Positions 6,670-14,067 of a DNA stretch of 23,523 nt are shown one piece after another; position 1 is the first letter of the stretch; the number at the start of each line of letters is the position of its first letter. Origin of the DNA: Moraxella pluranimalium (lineage in GTDB: Bacteria > Pseudomonadota > Gammaproteobacteria > Pseudomonadales > Moraxellaceae). The notes below the pieces were generated by a model. It worked only from the letters and a program-made list of their open reading frames with translations, ran no database searches and was not told where the DNA came from. The stretch spans positions 1 through 23,523 of the forward strand of contig NZ_MUYU01000016.1 of NCBI RefSeq assembly GCF_002014825.1. Reading direction: 5' to 3'. The translations under genes and the position numbers were made by a program.

Positions 6670-7994
6670 ATATTAACCCCACGCCTTTTTAGTTCATCAA
6701 TCAGGGCTTGGGTCTCCATATTTACAATAGACGCTTGTTCTTGCTTTAGGTTATTTTCAAGGGTTTGCCGAGCTTGCTGAAAGTTTGGCACTCTCCCTGT
6801 ATCTCGAAGTAAGTCCAAAAAGTCCGCCCATACCTGCATGATTTTACGGCGCTCTTCTAAATGCTGAGCATGATTATAAACTGCTCTAATCGTGGTTTTG
6901 TTATCATGTGCAAGTTGTTTTTCAATGGCATCACCCATGTAGCCAAGCTCGTTCAGATTGGTTGAAGCAATATGCCGAAAGCCATGCCCTGTTTGCTTGC
7001 CAGCATAACCTAGAATATCCAACGCATTATTGATAAACTCTTCACTGTACGGCTGATGAGTACCTGTATTAAAAAACACGTATTCATACCGACCTGTGAT
7101 TTTTTTCATTTGCTCAAGAATTTCAAGCATTTGCCGAGATAATGGCACGACGTGCTTACGAGCGACTTTTAGATTATCAATATCCACACGCCACAATTTA
7201 TTTTCAAAATCAATGTGTTCCCATTTCATCATACGCAGTTCAATCGTACGGCAAAACGAGTATGCCAAAAACATCATACCAAAACGTGTTTGCTCATGCC
7301 CATGATAATTATTGATAGCCTGCAACAAGGCTGGCAATTCTTCCAAAGCAACGTGCTTCATGTGCTGAGTCTTGCCTTTGGGATACAAGGCTTTTAAATC
7401 TTCGGCAGGATTAACCGTAATCAATCTCTCCATTTTGGCACGCTTGAAAATGTTGTTTATTAAATCAATCGTCCGTCTCGTTACTTCTCGTGGTGGCGAG
7501 CCATCGCTATGTTTGCGACTATCTATGCTACTTGCCATAGACTTGCAGTCATCAAAGGTGACTTGCGTTAAACCAATACCTTTAAAAGATGGTAAAACAT
7601 CCTTGTGTAAGCGATTGTAGTCTTGTTGATAGGTTCTTGGCTTTACGGTAGTTTTACGCTCTTCTAGCCATTCTAAGGCATAATCGTTGAACAACTTAAT
7701 GTTGGAATTTTTGGCTTTTTCTAGGCGTTTTTCGTTTTTTGGGTCTAAGCCTCTAGCAAGCTGAGAGCGAATTTCAGCATTAAGCTGACGTGCCTGAGCC
7801 AGTGAAATCTCAGGGTATGAACCAAGAGTCATTACCTGTTGCTTGTTGTGAAAACGATAAGCACTAATCCAAGACTTTGTGCCAGTTGAACGCACCCACA
7901 ACTGTAAGCCATTGGCATCAGAGTGTTTATCTGGGCGATTGGCAGTACAACGCTCGCTTGGTTTTAAGTTTTTGACTTTGGTATCTGTTAGCAT
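6666..7994 (-). CDS. int: P4-type tyrosine integrase
   Basis: Starting at 7994 the product has 442 residues, which is normal for the family. The N-terminal arm-binding domain (DUF4102, about 1-90) has MLTDTKVKNLKP, SDANGLQLWVRSTGTKSW and LGSYPEISLAQAR. The core-binding domain follows (about 100-200). The catalytic domain shows R249 in FCRTIEL, H337 and R340 in GHGFR, H363 in LAHD and the nucleophile Y373 in AVYNHA, so the enzyme looks active. An in-frame ATG at 8045 would add 17 hydrophobic, atypical residues. AGAAGG before 7994 favours the shorter start. It abuts a tRNA-Ser 3' end, the expected target. Repeats upstream (8027-8121) probably include arm-type or regulatory sites. It converges with the cargo gene. 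Confidence 0.93.
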   Translation of the reverse strand: MLTDTKVKNLKPSERCTANRPDKHSDANGLQLWVRSTGTKSWISAYRFHNKQQVMTLGSYPEISLAQARQLNAEIRSQLARGLDPKNEKRLEKAKNSNIKLFNDYALEWLEERKTTVKPRTYQQDYNRLHKDVLPSFKGIGLTQVTFDDCKSMASSIDSRKHSDGSPPREVTRRTIDLINNIFKRAKMERLITVNPAEDLKALYPKGKTQHMKHVALEELPALLQAINNYHGHEQTRFGMMFLAYSFCRTIELRMMKWEHIDFENKLWRVDIDNLKVARKHVVPLSRQMLEILEQMKKITGRYEYVFFNTGTHQPYSEEFINNALDILGYAGKQTGHGFRHIASTNLNELGYMGDAIEKQLAHDNKTTIRAVYNHAQHLEERRKIMQVWADFLDLLRDTGRVPNFQQARQTLENNLKQEQASIVNMETQALIDELKRRGVNI

Positions 7995-8026
7995 CACGAA
8001 CCCTTCTGACAAGGTTAAAAAAAGGC

Positions 8027-8121
8027 TATACCAACACATTGACAAAAATTTGAGAAAAACATTAAAAAATAGTCATTTTTGTTGGTATAGAACTAATTAT
8101 ATACCAACAAATATACCAACA
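8027..8121. repeat. Four TATACCAACA motifs in the integrase promoter/arm region
   Basis: TATACCAACA occurs at 8027-8036, 8100-8109 and 8112-8121 on the plus strand and at 8089-8080 on the minus strand. Copies 2 and 3 form a perfect 11-bp inverted repeat (8079-8089 and 8100-8110) with a 10-bp spacer, and copies 3 and 4 are 12 bp apart. All lie between the integrase start and the tRNA. This is the layout expected of integrase arm-type sites or an autoregulatory operator. Confidence 0.65.
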
Positions 8122-8136
8122 CAATCTTTGGCTAGG

Positions 8137-8166
8137 TTAGAAAACCTTAGGAATATTTAGGAAATT
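8137..8166 (+). repeat. Three phased 10-bp repeats (TTAGRAA)
   Basis: TTAGAAAACC, TTAGGAATAT and TTAGGAAATT follow each other in exact 10-bp register. They lie between the TATACCAACA boxes and the tRNA terminator and resemble the TTGGAA triplets at 8221-8250 and 626-655. Confidence 0.55.
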
Positions 8167-8174
8167 TTGCGCAT

Positions 8175-8199
8175 AAAAAAACAGCTCAAAGGCTGTATT
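8175..8199 (-). terminator. Stem-loop terminator downstream of tRNA-Ser
   Basis: ACAGC (8181-8185) and GCTGT (8192-8196) form a short stem with loop TCAAAG. On the minus strand seven T follow the stem. It lies about 60 bp beyond the tRNA 3' end, on the element side of the presumed junction, so it would be supplied by the element. Confidence 0.6.
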
Positions 8200-8220
8200 T
8201 ATAAGGGTTTGATGATGGTT

Positions 8221-8250
8221 TTGGAAAATCTTGGAAATCGTTGAAAAGTA
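8221..8250 (+). repeat. Three phased 10-bp repeats (TTGGAAA) next to tRNA-Ser
   Basis: TTGGAAAATC, TTGGAAATCG and TTGAAAAGTA follow each other in exact 10-bp register and end 4 bp from the tRNA 3' CCA. The core matches the triplet upstream of alpA (626-655, opposite orientation). Confidence 0.65.
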
Positions 8251-8254
8251 GATT

Positions 8255-8345
8255 TGGCGGAGACGGAGGGATTCGAACCCTCGATACGCTATTAACGTAT
8301 ACACACTTTCCAGGCGTGCGCTTTCGACCACTCAGCCACGTCTCC
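8255..8345 (-). tRNA. tRNA-Ser (anticodon GGA), integration target
   Basis: The 91-nt gene begins GGAGACG and ends CGTCTCC-G-CCA, so the acceptor stem is complete and CCA is encoded. The anticodon loop CTGGAAA gives anticodon GGA (reads UCC/UCU). A long variable arm (GTATACGTT/AATAGCGTAT region) is typical of tRNA-Ser, and the T loop TTCGAAT is present. The integrase lies just beyond the 3' end, the classical arrangement for elements that insert into the T-arm/3' end and rebuild it. I find no second copy of the tRNA 3' sequence in the window, so the other attachment site lies to the left of it. Confidence 0.95.
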
Positions 8346-8355
8346 AAAGGTGGCT

Positions 8356-8384
8356 ATTATACTAAGTTGTCAGCCAAATTGCAA
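8356..8384 (-). promoter_or_regulatory. Promoter of tRNA-Ser
   Basis: On the minus strand TTGCAA (8384-8379), a 17-bp spacer and a perfect TATAAT (8361-8356) stand about 10 bp before the mature tRNA 5' end. The discriminator GCCACC is GC-rich, as in stringently controlled stable-RNA promoters. Confidence 0.8.
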
Positions 8385-8407
8385 TAATACTTATCTTAAT
8401 TGTATAT

Positions 8408-8821
8408 TTAGGCATCAGGTAGTCTTGCCATCCAAATCGCCACCAAAATAGCCACCGCTGCCATCACATAACCCAGCCACAGCCAATCATCAGGCAACCG
8501 CACAAACATCACCACCGTCGATGCCGTCATCATCAGCCACGCCAGATACTTGGCAAAGCGTGGCATCGCTCGACGCTCTTGCCAATCGGTGAGCATCTTG
8601 CCAAAGATACGATGCGACATCAGCCACGCATAAAACCGCCGTGAACTTCTCGCCCAGCAATAGCCCGCCAGCAGTACAAACACCGTCGTCGGCATCCCCG
8701 GCACAATCACGCCAATCAGCCCAAGCACCAAAAACACCACGCCCAAGCCAAAAAATACGCCACGCATGAGCGTATTTTTGTGAATCAGGCTGTCAGCAGG
8801 TCTTTTCATAGTCTGTAGCAT
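8408..8821 (-). CDS. DUF454 (YbaN-like) inner membrane protein
   Basis: The product from 8821 has 137 residues with the family pattern: an N-terminal helix pair GVFFGLGVVFLVLGLIGVIVP, then the signature PGMPTTVFVLLAGYCWARSS with a following WL..H..FG.....W, and two further hydrophobic helices near the C-terminus. Function of DUF454/YbaN proteins is unknown, and the location is the inner membrane. The frame stays open to an ATG at 8932, but residues from there look non-conserved and lack a ribosome binding site. I prefer 8821 (weak GGA upstream) or 8809 (MKRPADS). It is the first chromosomal gene beyond the tRNA. Confidence 0.75.
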   Translation of the reverse strand: MLQTMKRPADSLIHKNTLMRGVFFGLGVVFLVLGLIGVIVPGMPTTVFVLLAGYCWARSSRRFYAWLMSHRIFGKMLTDWQERRAMPRFAKYLAWLMMTASTVVMFVRLPDDWLWLGYVMAAVAILVAIWMARLPDA

Positions 8822-9045
8822 ATCAAAATCCAAAAGCGGTAAGCAATGATTAGTCGGCATATCTTGGATAAATTGGCACGATGTGCACTCAATACACACC
8901 CAATACCAAGTTATTATGATTATTTTAACCAATCATCCAAAGAGTAGATAATCAATAAAATCAATCATTGACATTGGCATACAGCCCCCTTACCACTTTG
9001 ATGGGTATTCTTAGGAATGGGTTATGGTATCATGCCAACTTTTTC

Positions 9046-9074
9046 TTGTAAATACTAATGATTATCATTAATTA
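9046..9074 (+). promoter_or_regulatory. Fur box overlapping the heme oxygenase promoter
   Basis: The 19 bases at 9054-9072, centred on TGATTATCA, match the Fur consensus at 15 of 19 positions by my alignment. A possible -35 TTGTAA (9046-9051) and -10 TAATTA (9069-9074), 17 bp apart, bracket it. Iron-loaded Fur bound here would block transcription. Confidence 0.75.
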
Positions 9075-9171
9075 TCTTATTTACAAATTGGGCGAAATCT
9101 GTTACCTTATTGCCAAAAAAATTGGCACACAAGCCAAAACCATCCATGACCATCAAAAAGGAGACAAGCGC

Positions 9172-9729
9172 ATGACATTGACCGAAGCACTCAAAGAACA
9201 TTCACGCACCACCCATGACAGCGTCGATAACCTTGTGATGTCGATGCAGCCATTTGCATCATTGGATAATTATCGCAAATTTCTACAGGCGCAATACGCC
9301 TTTCACCAGACCGTCAATCCCATCTACCACAACGAAGCACTTGCCCAGCGTATCGATGGCTTAGCCACGCTTGCTCGATTTGAACGGGTCAAATCAGACA
9401 TGGCAGATTTGCAAGTGACGCCCTTTACAGGCGAACTACCTAGCCCAAGCTTTAGCGATGATGAAGCCATCGGCTGGCTGTACTGCGTCGAAGGCTCAAA
9501 TGTCGGCGCGGCGATTTTGTACAAAGAAGCAGGTAAAATTGAGCTGTCTGATGAGCATGGTGCAAGTCATTTGGCGGCGCACAGCGATGGTCGTATGGCA
9601 CATTGGCGAGCGACCAAAGCCCAAATTGATACGCTTGAAACTGCTGACAACAAAGCTGCCGCCCTAAAAGGCGCTGATGATGCCTTTGCGTATTTTAAGC
9701 AGGTCATCCGTGCCATTTATGGTGAATAA
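9172..9729 (+). CDS. hemO: Heme oxygenase (HemO/PigA type)
   Basis: The 185-residue product opens heme to biliverdin, CO and iron, probably in the cytoplasm after heme uptake. H15 in the N-terminal helix (LKEHSRTTHDSVD) is the expected proximal heme ligand. The distal helix with glycines is GWLYCVEGSNVGA (101-113). Length matches bacterial heme oxygenases (about 180-200). The start at 9172 has AAGGAG eight bases upstream. The longer frame from 9058 would begin inside the Fur box and is rejected. The Fur-controlled promoter means expression under iron starvation. No heme receptor gene is adjacent. A strong hairpin ends the unit at 9744-9779. Confidence 0.88.
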   Translation: MTLTEALKEHSRTTHDSVDNLVMSMQPFASLDNYRKFLQAQYAFHQTVNPIYHNEALAQRIDGLATLARFERVKSDMADLQVTPFTGELPSPSFSDDEAIGWLYCVEGSNVGAAILYKEAGKIELSDEHGASHLAAHSDGRMAHWRATKAQIDTLETADNKAAALKGADDAFAYFKQVIRAIYGE

Positions 9730-9743
9730 GTCCGCCAAGCCAC

Positions 9744-9779
9744 ACCCGATGGCTGTCAAATCACAGATAGCCATCGGGT
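9744..9779 (+). terminator. Terminator of the heme oxygenase gene
   Basis: ACCCGATGGCT (9744-9754) and AGCCATCGGGT (9769-9779) form an 11-bp perfect stem with a 14-nt loop, 15 bp after the stop codon. The following T tract is short (TTTAACATTT). Confidence 0.75.
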
Positions 9780-9794
9780 TTAACATTTATCCAC

Positions 9795-9822
9795 TTACAA
9801 AGCTGTCATGATGTGCTAAAAT
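9795..9822 (+). promoter_or_regulatory. Probable promoter of psd-dld
   Basis: TTACAA (9795-9800) and TAAAAT (9817-9822) are 16 bp apart, with TG just before the -10 box. The element lies between the heme oxygenase terminator and the psd start at 9854. Confidence 0.5.
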
Positions 9823-9853
9823 GAGCTAATTTTGTTTAGCGAATATCATCATT

Positions 9854-10687
9854 ATGAGCCTATTTACCCTTGCCCAAAATCTTGTCCCCCAACAAGCCCT
9901 AAGCGAATTGGCAGGCAGTCTTGCCAAAAGCCAAAACCCATATGTCAAAAAAGCGCTAATCCACAGCTTCGCCAAAGCCTATGGCATCACGCTCGATGAC
10001 TATGAGCGTGGCTCGCTCGATGACTATGCCAGTTTTAATGACTTTTTTACTCGTGAATTAAAAGACAACATCCGCCCGATTGATGACGATGAAAATAGCA
10101 TCATCTGCCCTGCTGATGGTACGGTGTCGCAAGCAGGCGACATTCACCACCAAGCCATCTTACAAGCCAAAGGCCGTGATTATGAAGTCGGTCAGCTATT
10201 GGCTGATTATGATGATGGACAGTATTTTATTGATGGCAGTTTTGCGACGATTTATCTGGCACCGAGCAACTATCACCGTGTACATCTGCCTTTTGATGGC
10301 AAGCTGATTGCCACTCGCTATGTACCAGGCACGCTCTTTTCGGTGAATAATGCCACTGCCGAGTCAGTACCTGATTTGTTCGCGCGCAATGAACGCTTGG
10401 TATGTCTGTTTGAAACTGAGTTTGGTCGTGCTGCGGTGGTGCTGGTCGGTGCGATGATTGTGGCGGGAATCGAATGTGTCGCGACTGGTCAAATTCGCCG
10501 TACGCCGTACATTCAGTATCGCACGCATGATATGGATATGAAAAAAGGCGATGAGCTTGGCAGATTTTATCTGGGCTCGACAGCGATTGTTGTATTGCCA
10601 AAATCAGCAGGCAACACTTGGCTTGATGGCATCACTCATGGTCAAAAAGTAGTGATGGGTCAAGCCATCGGCACATTGTCAAAATAA
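9854..10687 (+). CDS. psd: Phosphatidylserine decarboxylase proenzyme
   Basis: The 277-residue membrane-associated enzyme makes phosphatidylethanolamine from phosphatidylserine. The proenzyme cleaves itself at the LGST motif (240-243), turning S242 into the pyruvoyl cofactor of the small alpha chain. D88 in CPADGT and H144 in YHRVH complete the self-cleavage triad. Length and motif order agree with the proteobacterial family (about 280-320). No strong ribosome binding site precedes the ATG, but the N-terminus aligns with what is expected. dld follows after nine bases, which suggests co-transcription. Confidence 0.95.
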   Translation: MSLFTLAQNLVPQQALSELAGSLAKSQNPYVKKALIHSFAKAYGITLDDYERGSLDDYASFNDFFTRELKDNIRPIDDDENSIICPADGTVSQAGDIHHQAILQAKGRDYEVGQLLADYDDGQYFIDGSFATIYLAPSNYHRVHLPFDGKLIATRYVPGTLFSVNNATAESVPDLFARNERLVCLFETEFGRAAVVLVGAMIVAGIECVATGQIRRTPYIQYRTHDMDMKKGDELGRFYLGSTAIVVLPKSAGNTWLDGITHGQKVVMGQAIGTLSK

Positions 10688-10696
10688 GGATAAGTC

Positions 10697-12376
10697 ATGA
10701 CAGCGGTACTGATTGACACCCTAAAATCCATCGTCGGCAAAGAGTATGTACTGACCCAAGATGGCGATATGCGTTGGTATAATCAAGGCAGACGTTTTGG
10801 TGCAGGCAAAGCCCTATGTGTGGTTATTCCTGCAACGCTTTTAGAACAATGGCAAGTGCTAAAAGCCGTGGTTGAAGCGGATTGTATTATCATCATGCAA
10901 GCAGCAAATACAGGGTTAACAGGTGGTTCAACGCCCTATGGCGACTATGACCGTCCTGTGGTGATTTTAAGCACTCGCCGTTTAACAGGTATTCAACCCA
11001 TTTTAAATGGTGAACAAGTCGTATGTTTACCGGGGGCAACCTTAGATGCTTTGGAAAAAACGCTTGCACCCTTTAACCGTGAACCGCATTCGGTGATTGG
11101 TTCATCGTGTATTGGTGCATCAGTATTGGGCGGTGTATGTAATAATTCAGGTGGTGCACTCGTCCGTCGGGGGCCTGCCTATACCGAACTTGCCCTATAT
11201 GCCAAAGTCAATGAAGATGGACAATTACAGCTCATCAATCATTTAGGGATTGATTTAGGAGAAACACCTGAAGAAATCCTAACACGATTACAAAATAATG
11301 ATTACCAAGTGCATGAGTGCTGTCAAAATCACGGACGCACAGCATCTGATAAGCGTTATGCCCACGATGTCCGCCAAGTCGATGCAGACACCCCTGCTCG
11401 TTTTAATGCTGACCCAAGCCGATTATTTGAAGCATCAGGTTCGGCAGGGAAAGTGTGTGTGTTTGCGGTGCGTTTAGATACCTTTGAAAAAATTCCAAGC
11501 CGAGTATTTTATATCGGCAGTAATGACCACAATGATTTAACCGAAATTCGCCGTTACTTATTAACCGAGTTACCACGCTTGCCGATTGCAGGGGAATATA
11601 TTCACCGTACCGCCTACGATATTGGGGCAAAATATGGCAAAGATACCTTTTTATTTATTGAAAAATTTGGTACAGCTAAAGTTCCACATGCCTTTGCTTT
11701 AAAAGATAAAGTCGATGGTCTTTGTGAAAAATTACATATTAAAGGGCTAACTGACCATACGCTACAAGCGATTACCAGTTTAATGCCTTCGCATTTGCCA
11801 AAACGTATGAATGAGTTTCGTGATTTATACGAACATCATTTAATTTTACGCATTGAACACCAAGATGTCGAAACGGTCGGACAATTTTTAACAGAATATT
11901 TTGCCAAACATACGACAGGCAATTATTTTTTATGTGATGATGAAGAAGGTCGTAAGGCATTTTTACACCGTTTTGCGGTTGCAGGAGCGGCGATTCGTTA
12001 TCGTGATACCCATCGCAATGAAGTGGAAGACATTGTTGCTTTAGACATTGCCCTACGCCGTAATGACCGTGATTGGGTCGAAACCTTGCCTGAAGAGATG
12101 GAAAAAAATATTATCCATAAATTGTATTATGGACATTTTATGTGCCATGTGTTCCATCAAGATTATATTGTGAAAAAAGGCATAGACCCGCTGGCAATGG
12201 AGCATGAAATGTGGAAATTGTTAGATGAGCGTCGTGCAGAGTATCCTGCTGAACATAATGTTGGACATTTGTATGTGGCAAAACCAAGCCTAAAACAACA
12301 TTATCAAGCCCTTGACCCAACTAATCAATTTAATGTGGGCATTGGACATACATCCAAGAAAAAACATTGGGCTTAA
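10697..12376 (+). CDS. dld: Quinone-dependent D-lactate dehydrogenase
   Basis: The 559-residue, peripheral membrane flavoenzyme oxidises D-lactate to pyruvate and feeds electrons to quinone. It is close to the 571 residues of E. coli Dld. The FAD-binding PCMH-type domain shows NTGLTGGSTP (71-80) and VIGSSCIGASVLGGVCNNSG (133-152), and the C-terminal half fits the membrane-binding D-lactate dehydrogenase domain. TAAGGA overlapping the psd stop is the ribosome binding site, and only nine bases separate the genes. From roughly 10900 onwards the codons shift to TTA, ATT and TTT endings compared with psd, hinting at an imported allele. A 16-bp stem terminator follows. Confidence 0.93.
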   Translation: MTAVLIDTLKSIVGKEYVLTQDGDMRWYNQGRRFGAGKALCVVIPATLLEQWQVLKAVVEADCIIIMQAANTGLTGGSTPYGDYDRPVVILSTRRLTGIQPILNGEQVVCLPGATLDALEKTLAPFNREPHSVIGSSCIGASVLGGVCNNSGGALVRRGPAYTELALYAKVNEDGQLQLINHLGIDLGETPEEILTRLQNNDYQVHECCQNHGRTASDKRYAHDVRQVDADTPARFNADPSRLFEASGSAGKVCVFAVRLDTFEKIPSRVFYIGSNDHNDLTEIRRYLLTELPRLPIAGEYIHRTAYDIGAKYGKDTFLFIEKFGTAKVPHAFALKDKVDGLCEKLHIKGLTDHTLQAITSLMPSHLPKRMNEFRDLYEHHLILRIEHQDVETVGQFLTEYFAKHTTGNYFLCDDEEGRKAFLHRFAVAGAAIRYRDTHRNEVEDIVALDIALRRNDRDWVETLPEEMEKNIIHKLYYGHFMCHVFHQDYIVKKGIDPLAMEHEMWKLLDERRAEYPAEHNVGHLYVAKPSLKQHYQALDPTNQFNVGIGHTSKKKHWA

Positions 12377-12383
12377 AGTAAAA

Positions 12384-12426
12384 CAAACAAATCACCCGAC
12401 GGCAGTGCTATCGGGTGATTTGTTTG
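12384..12426. terminator. Bidirectional terminator between dld and gltS
   Basis: A perfect 16-bp stem (12384-12399 against 12411-12426) with an 11-nt loop lies between the convergent dld and gltS stops. The GC core is CACCCGA/TCGGGTG and the outer part is A/T-rich on both sides, so it can serve either direction. Confidence 0.85.
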
Positions 12427-12447
12427 AAGTTGGGTGAGTTTGGATAA

Positions 12448-13719
12448 TTAGCCAATCACACCCAAAAAACCTTGCAAGATGGCGACATTCATCAAATCCA
12501 CAAAGAACGCACCCACCATCGGCACAATCAAAAATGCCTTATGCGATGGTACATAACGGTCGGTGATGGCCTGCATATTGGCAATCGCTGTCGGCGTCGC
12601 CCCAAGACCAAAACCACAATGACCTGCCGCCAACACGGCTGCATCGTAATCCTTGCCCATGATGCGAAATGTCACAAAATACGCATAAGCAATCATCACA
12701 ACCGTCTGCACCGCCAAGACCACAAGGATTGATAAGCCTAAGTCCGCTAGCTCCCACAGCTTGAGCGACAACAATGCCATCGCCAAAAATAGCGACAACG
12801 CTGCGTTACCAAAGACATCGATGGCACGGTCAAACATGTCAAAGTTGAAAAAAGTGGTCAAAGTATTGCGAATCACCACACCGCCGAACAACGCCCACAC
12901 AAAGGTCGGTAGCTCAAACCAAGTGTCTTTGGCGATGCCTGTCATGATATCAGCAAAGGCCAAACACGCCGCAAACAGTGCCAGCGTCTCAATGGTCGAT
13001 GATGCGGTAATCAAGCGGATATTGTCAGGACGCTCGAACATTTCTTTGTGCGCAGTATCGTCATCGATGTTGTGCTTGGTGCTGTATAGCGACTGACTGT
13101 CCGCCACTTCTTCGACGGCTGAGCGATTTTCTTTTTCTTCGGTTGGCTTCATACCCAGATTGGTGATGAGTCGCTTGGCAACAGGGCCGCCGATGATACC
13201 ACCTGCCACCAGACCATAGGTTGCACAAGCGATTCCTAGCGTGGTTGCACCGATGACGCCGTATTTATCTTCAAAGGTCGCACCCCACGCCCCTGCCGTG
13301 CCATGACCACCGGTCAAAGAAATCGAACCTGCCACCAAGCCCATCAACGGGTCTAGCCCGAGCGCTGACGCCACGCCGACACCGACAGCATCTTGGACGA
13401 TGATAAATCCTGACACCACCACCAAAAACACAAGCAGTGGCTTACCGCCTGCCTTTAGGCGACCAAAATCTGCCGACAGACCGATGGATGCAAAGAACAT
13501 CAGCATACACGCTGTTTGTAGCTCTTTTTGGAAAGTAAAGCTATAGCCAAACATAGCGTTCAGCGCATAGACGATGGCAGCAGCAACTAAGCCACCCGCC
13601 ACAGGTTCAGGGATATTAAAATCAGATAAAAACTTGATGCGCTTGACCATCACTTTACCCAGCAATAGTACCATCGTCGCCAAAATCAGCGTATAGTAGC
13701 CGTTGAGTGTAATTTCCAT
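12448..13719 (-). CDS. gltS: Sodium/glutamate symporter
   Basis: The 423-residue inner membrane protein imports glutamate with sodium. About ten hydrophobic segments run along the sequence. The two re-entrant-type glycine/serine-rich stretches of the GltS family are visible near SISLTGGHGTAGAWG (about 132-146) and, in the second half, AAGHCGFGLGATPTAIANMQ (about 366-385). A hydrophilic, charged loop with TEEKENRS lies between the halves, as expected. AAAGGAGGG closely precedes the ATG. The closest upstream gene in the same direction is purL, but a terminator and about 290 bp separate them, so gltS should have its own promoter. Confidence 0.94.
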   Translation of the reverse strand: MEITLNGYYTLILATMVLLLGKVMVKRIKFLSDFNIPEPVAGGLVAAAIVYALNAMFGYSFTFQKELQTACMLMFFASIGLSADFGRLKAGGKPLLVFLVVVSGFIIVQDAVGVGVASALGLDPLMGLVAGSISLTGGHGTAGAWGATFEDKYGVIGATTLGIACATYGLVAGGIIGGPVAKRLITNLGMKPTEEKENRSAVEEVADSQSLYSTKHNIDDDTAHKEMFERPDNIRLITASSTIETLALFAACLAFADIMTGIAKDTWFELPTFVWALFGGVVIRNTLTTFFNFDMFDRAIDVFGNAALSLFLAMALLSLKLWELADLGLSILVVLAVQTVVMIAYAYFVTFRIMGKDYDAAVLAAGHCGFGLGATPTAIANMQAITDRYVPSHKAFLIVPMVGAFFVDLMNVAILQGFLGVIG

Positions 13720-14010
13720 ACAACCCTCCTTTAACTAGTCATCACACGCCTGCCGAAATCAAGCCCGACAAACCATGATTAATAAGACAATCAGAATAAT
13801 TATCACAATGCTCATGACATCATGAAAAGACTCTTATAATTATAAGTCATTTTTGGGATAAATTGGGCAAAATTTCTGATAATATCCCATTGATTTGTAA
13901 AATTATTTTATTATTAGCTTAAAATTGCTCAAAATTTAATCAATTTTATGCAAATTTCCCATAGGGTTATTTATAAGTTATCCATGTAAATAATGATAAC
14001 CCAAAACAAA
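13720..14010. promoter_or_regulatory. AT-rich leader region upstream of gltS
   Basis: I see no gene here. A perfect 14-bp palindrome CTTATAATTATAAG (13833-13846) contains a minus-strand TATAAT (13844-13839) that could be the gltS -10 box. No good -35 accompanies it. Two TCATGA palindromes lie near 13812-13825. Further up, GGGTTAT (13964-13970) can pair with ATAACCC (13996-14002), while GTTATC (13977-13982) competes for GATAAC (13995-14000). Confidence 0.4.
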
Positions 14011-14039
14011 ACCCCAAACCACCACAGGTGATTTGGGGT
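14001..14039 (-). terminator. Terminator of purL
   Basis: ACCCCAAA-CACC type arms (14011-14023 and 14027-14039) pair over 13 positions with one mismatch and loop ACA. On the minus strand the stem is followed by TTTTGTTTTG. It lies about 28 bp after the purL stop. Confidence 0.8.
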
Positions 14040-14067
14040 AATGAGTTGCTCTGTTATTAATTCATGC

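Noticed and set aside
7995..8045. Earlier integrase start giving a hydrophobic leader
   Set aside because: Integrases of this family start with a ML(T/S)DxxV-type sequence, which is at 7994 with its own binding site. The extension also runs over a TATACCAACA box.
9058..9171. N-terminal extension of heme oxygenase from an earlier ATG
   Set aside because: The extension would start inside the Fur box/promoter, is not family-like, and the ATG at 9172 has a strong AAGGAG.
13980..13999. Fur-box-like AATGATAA near the gltS/purL gap
   Set aside because: Only about half of the consensus positions match, and neither neighbour is an iron gene.
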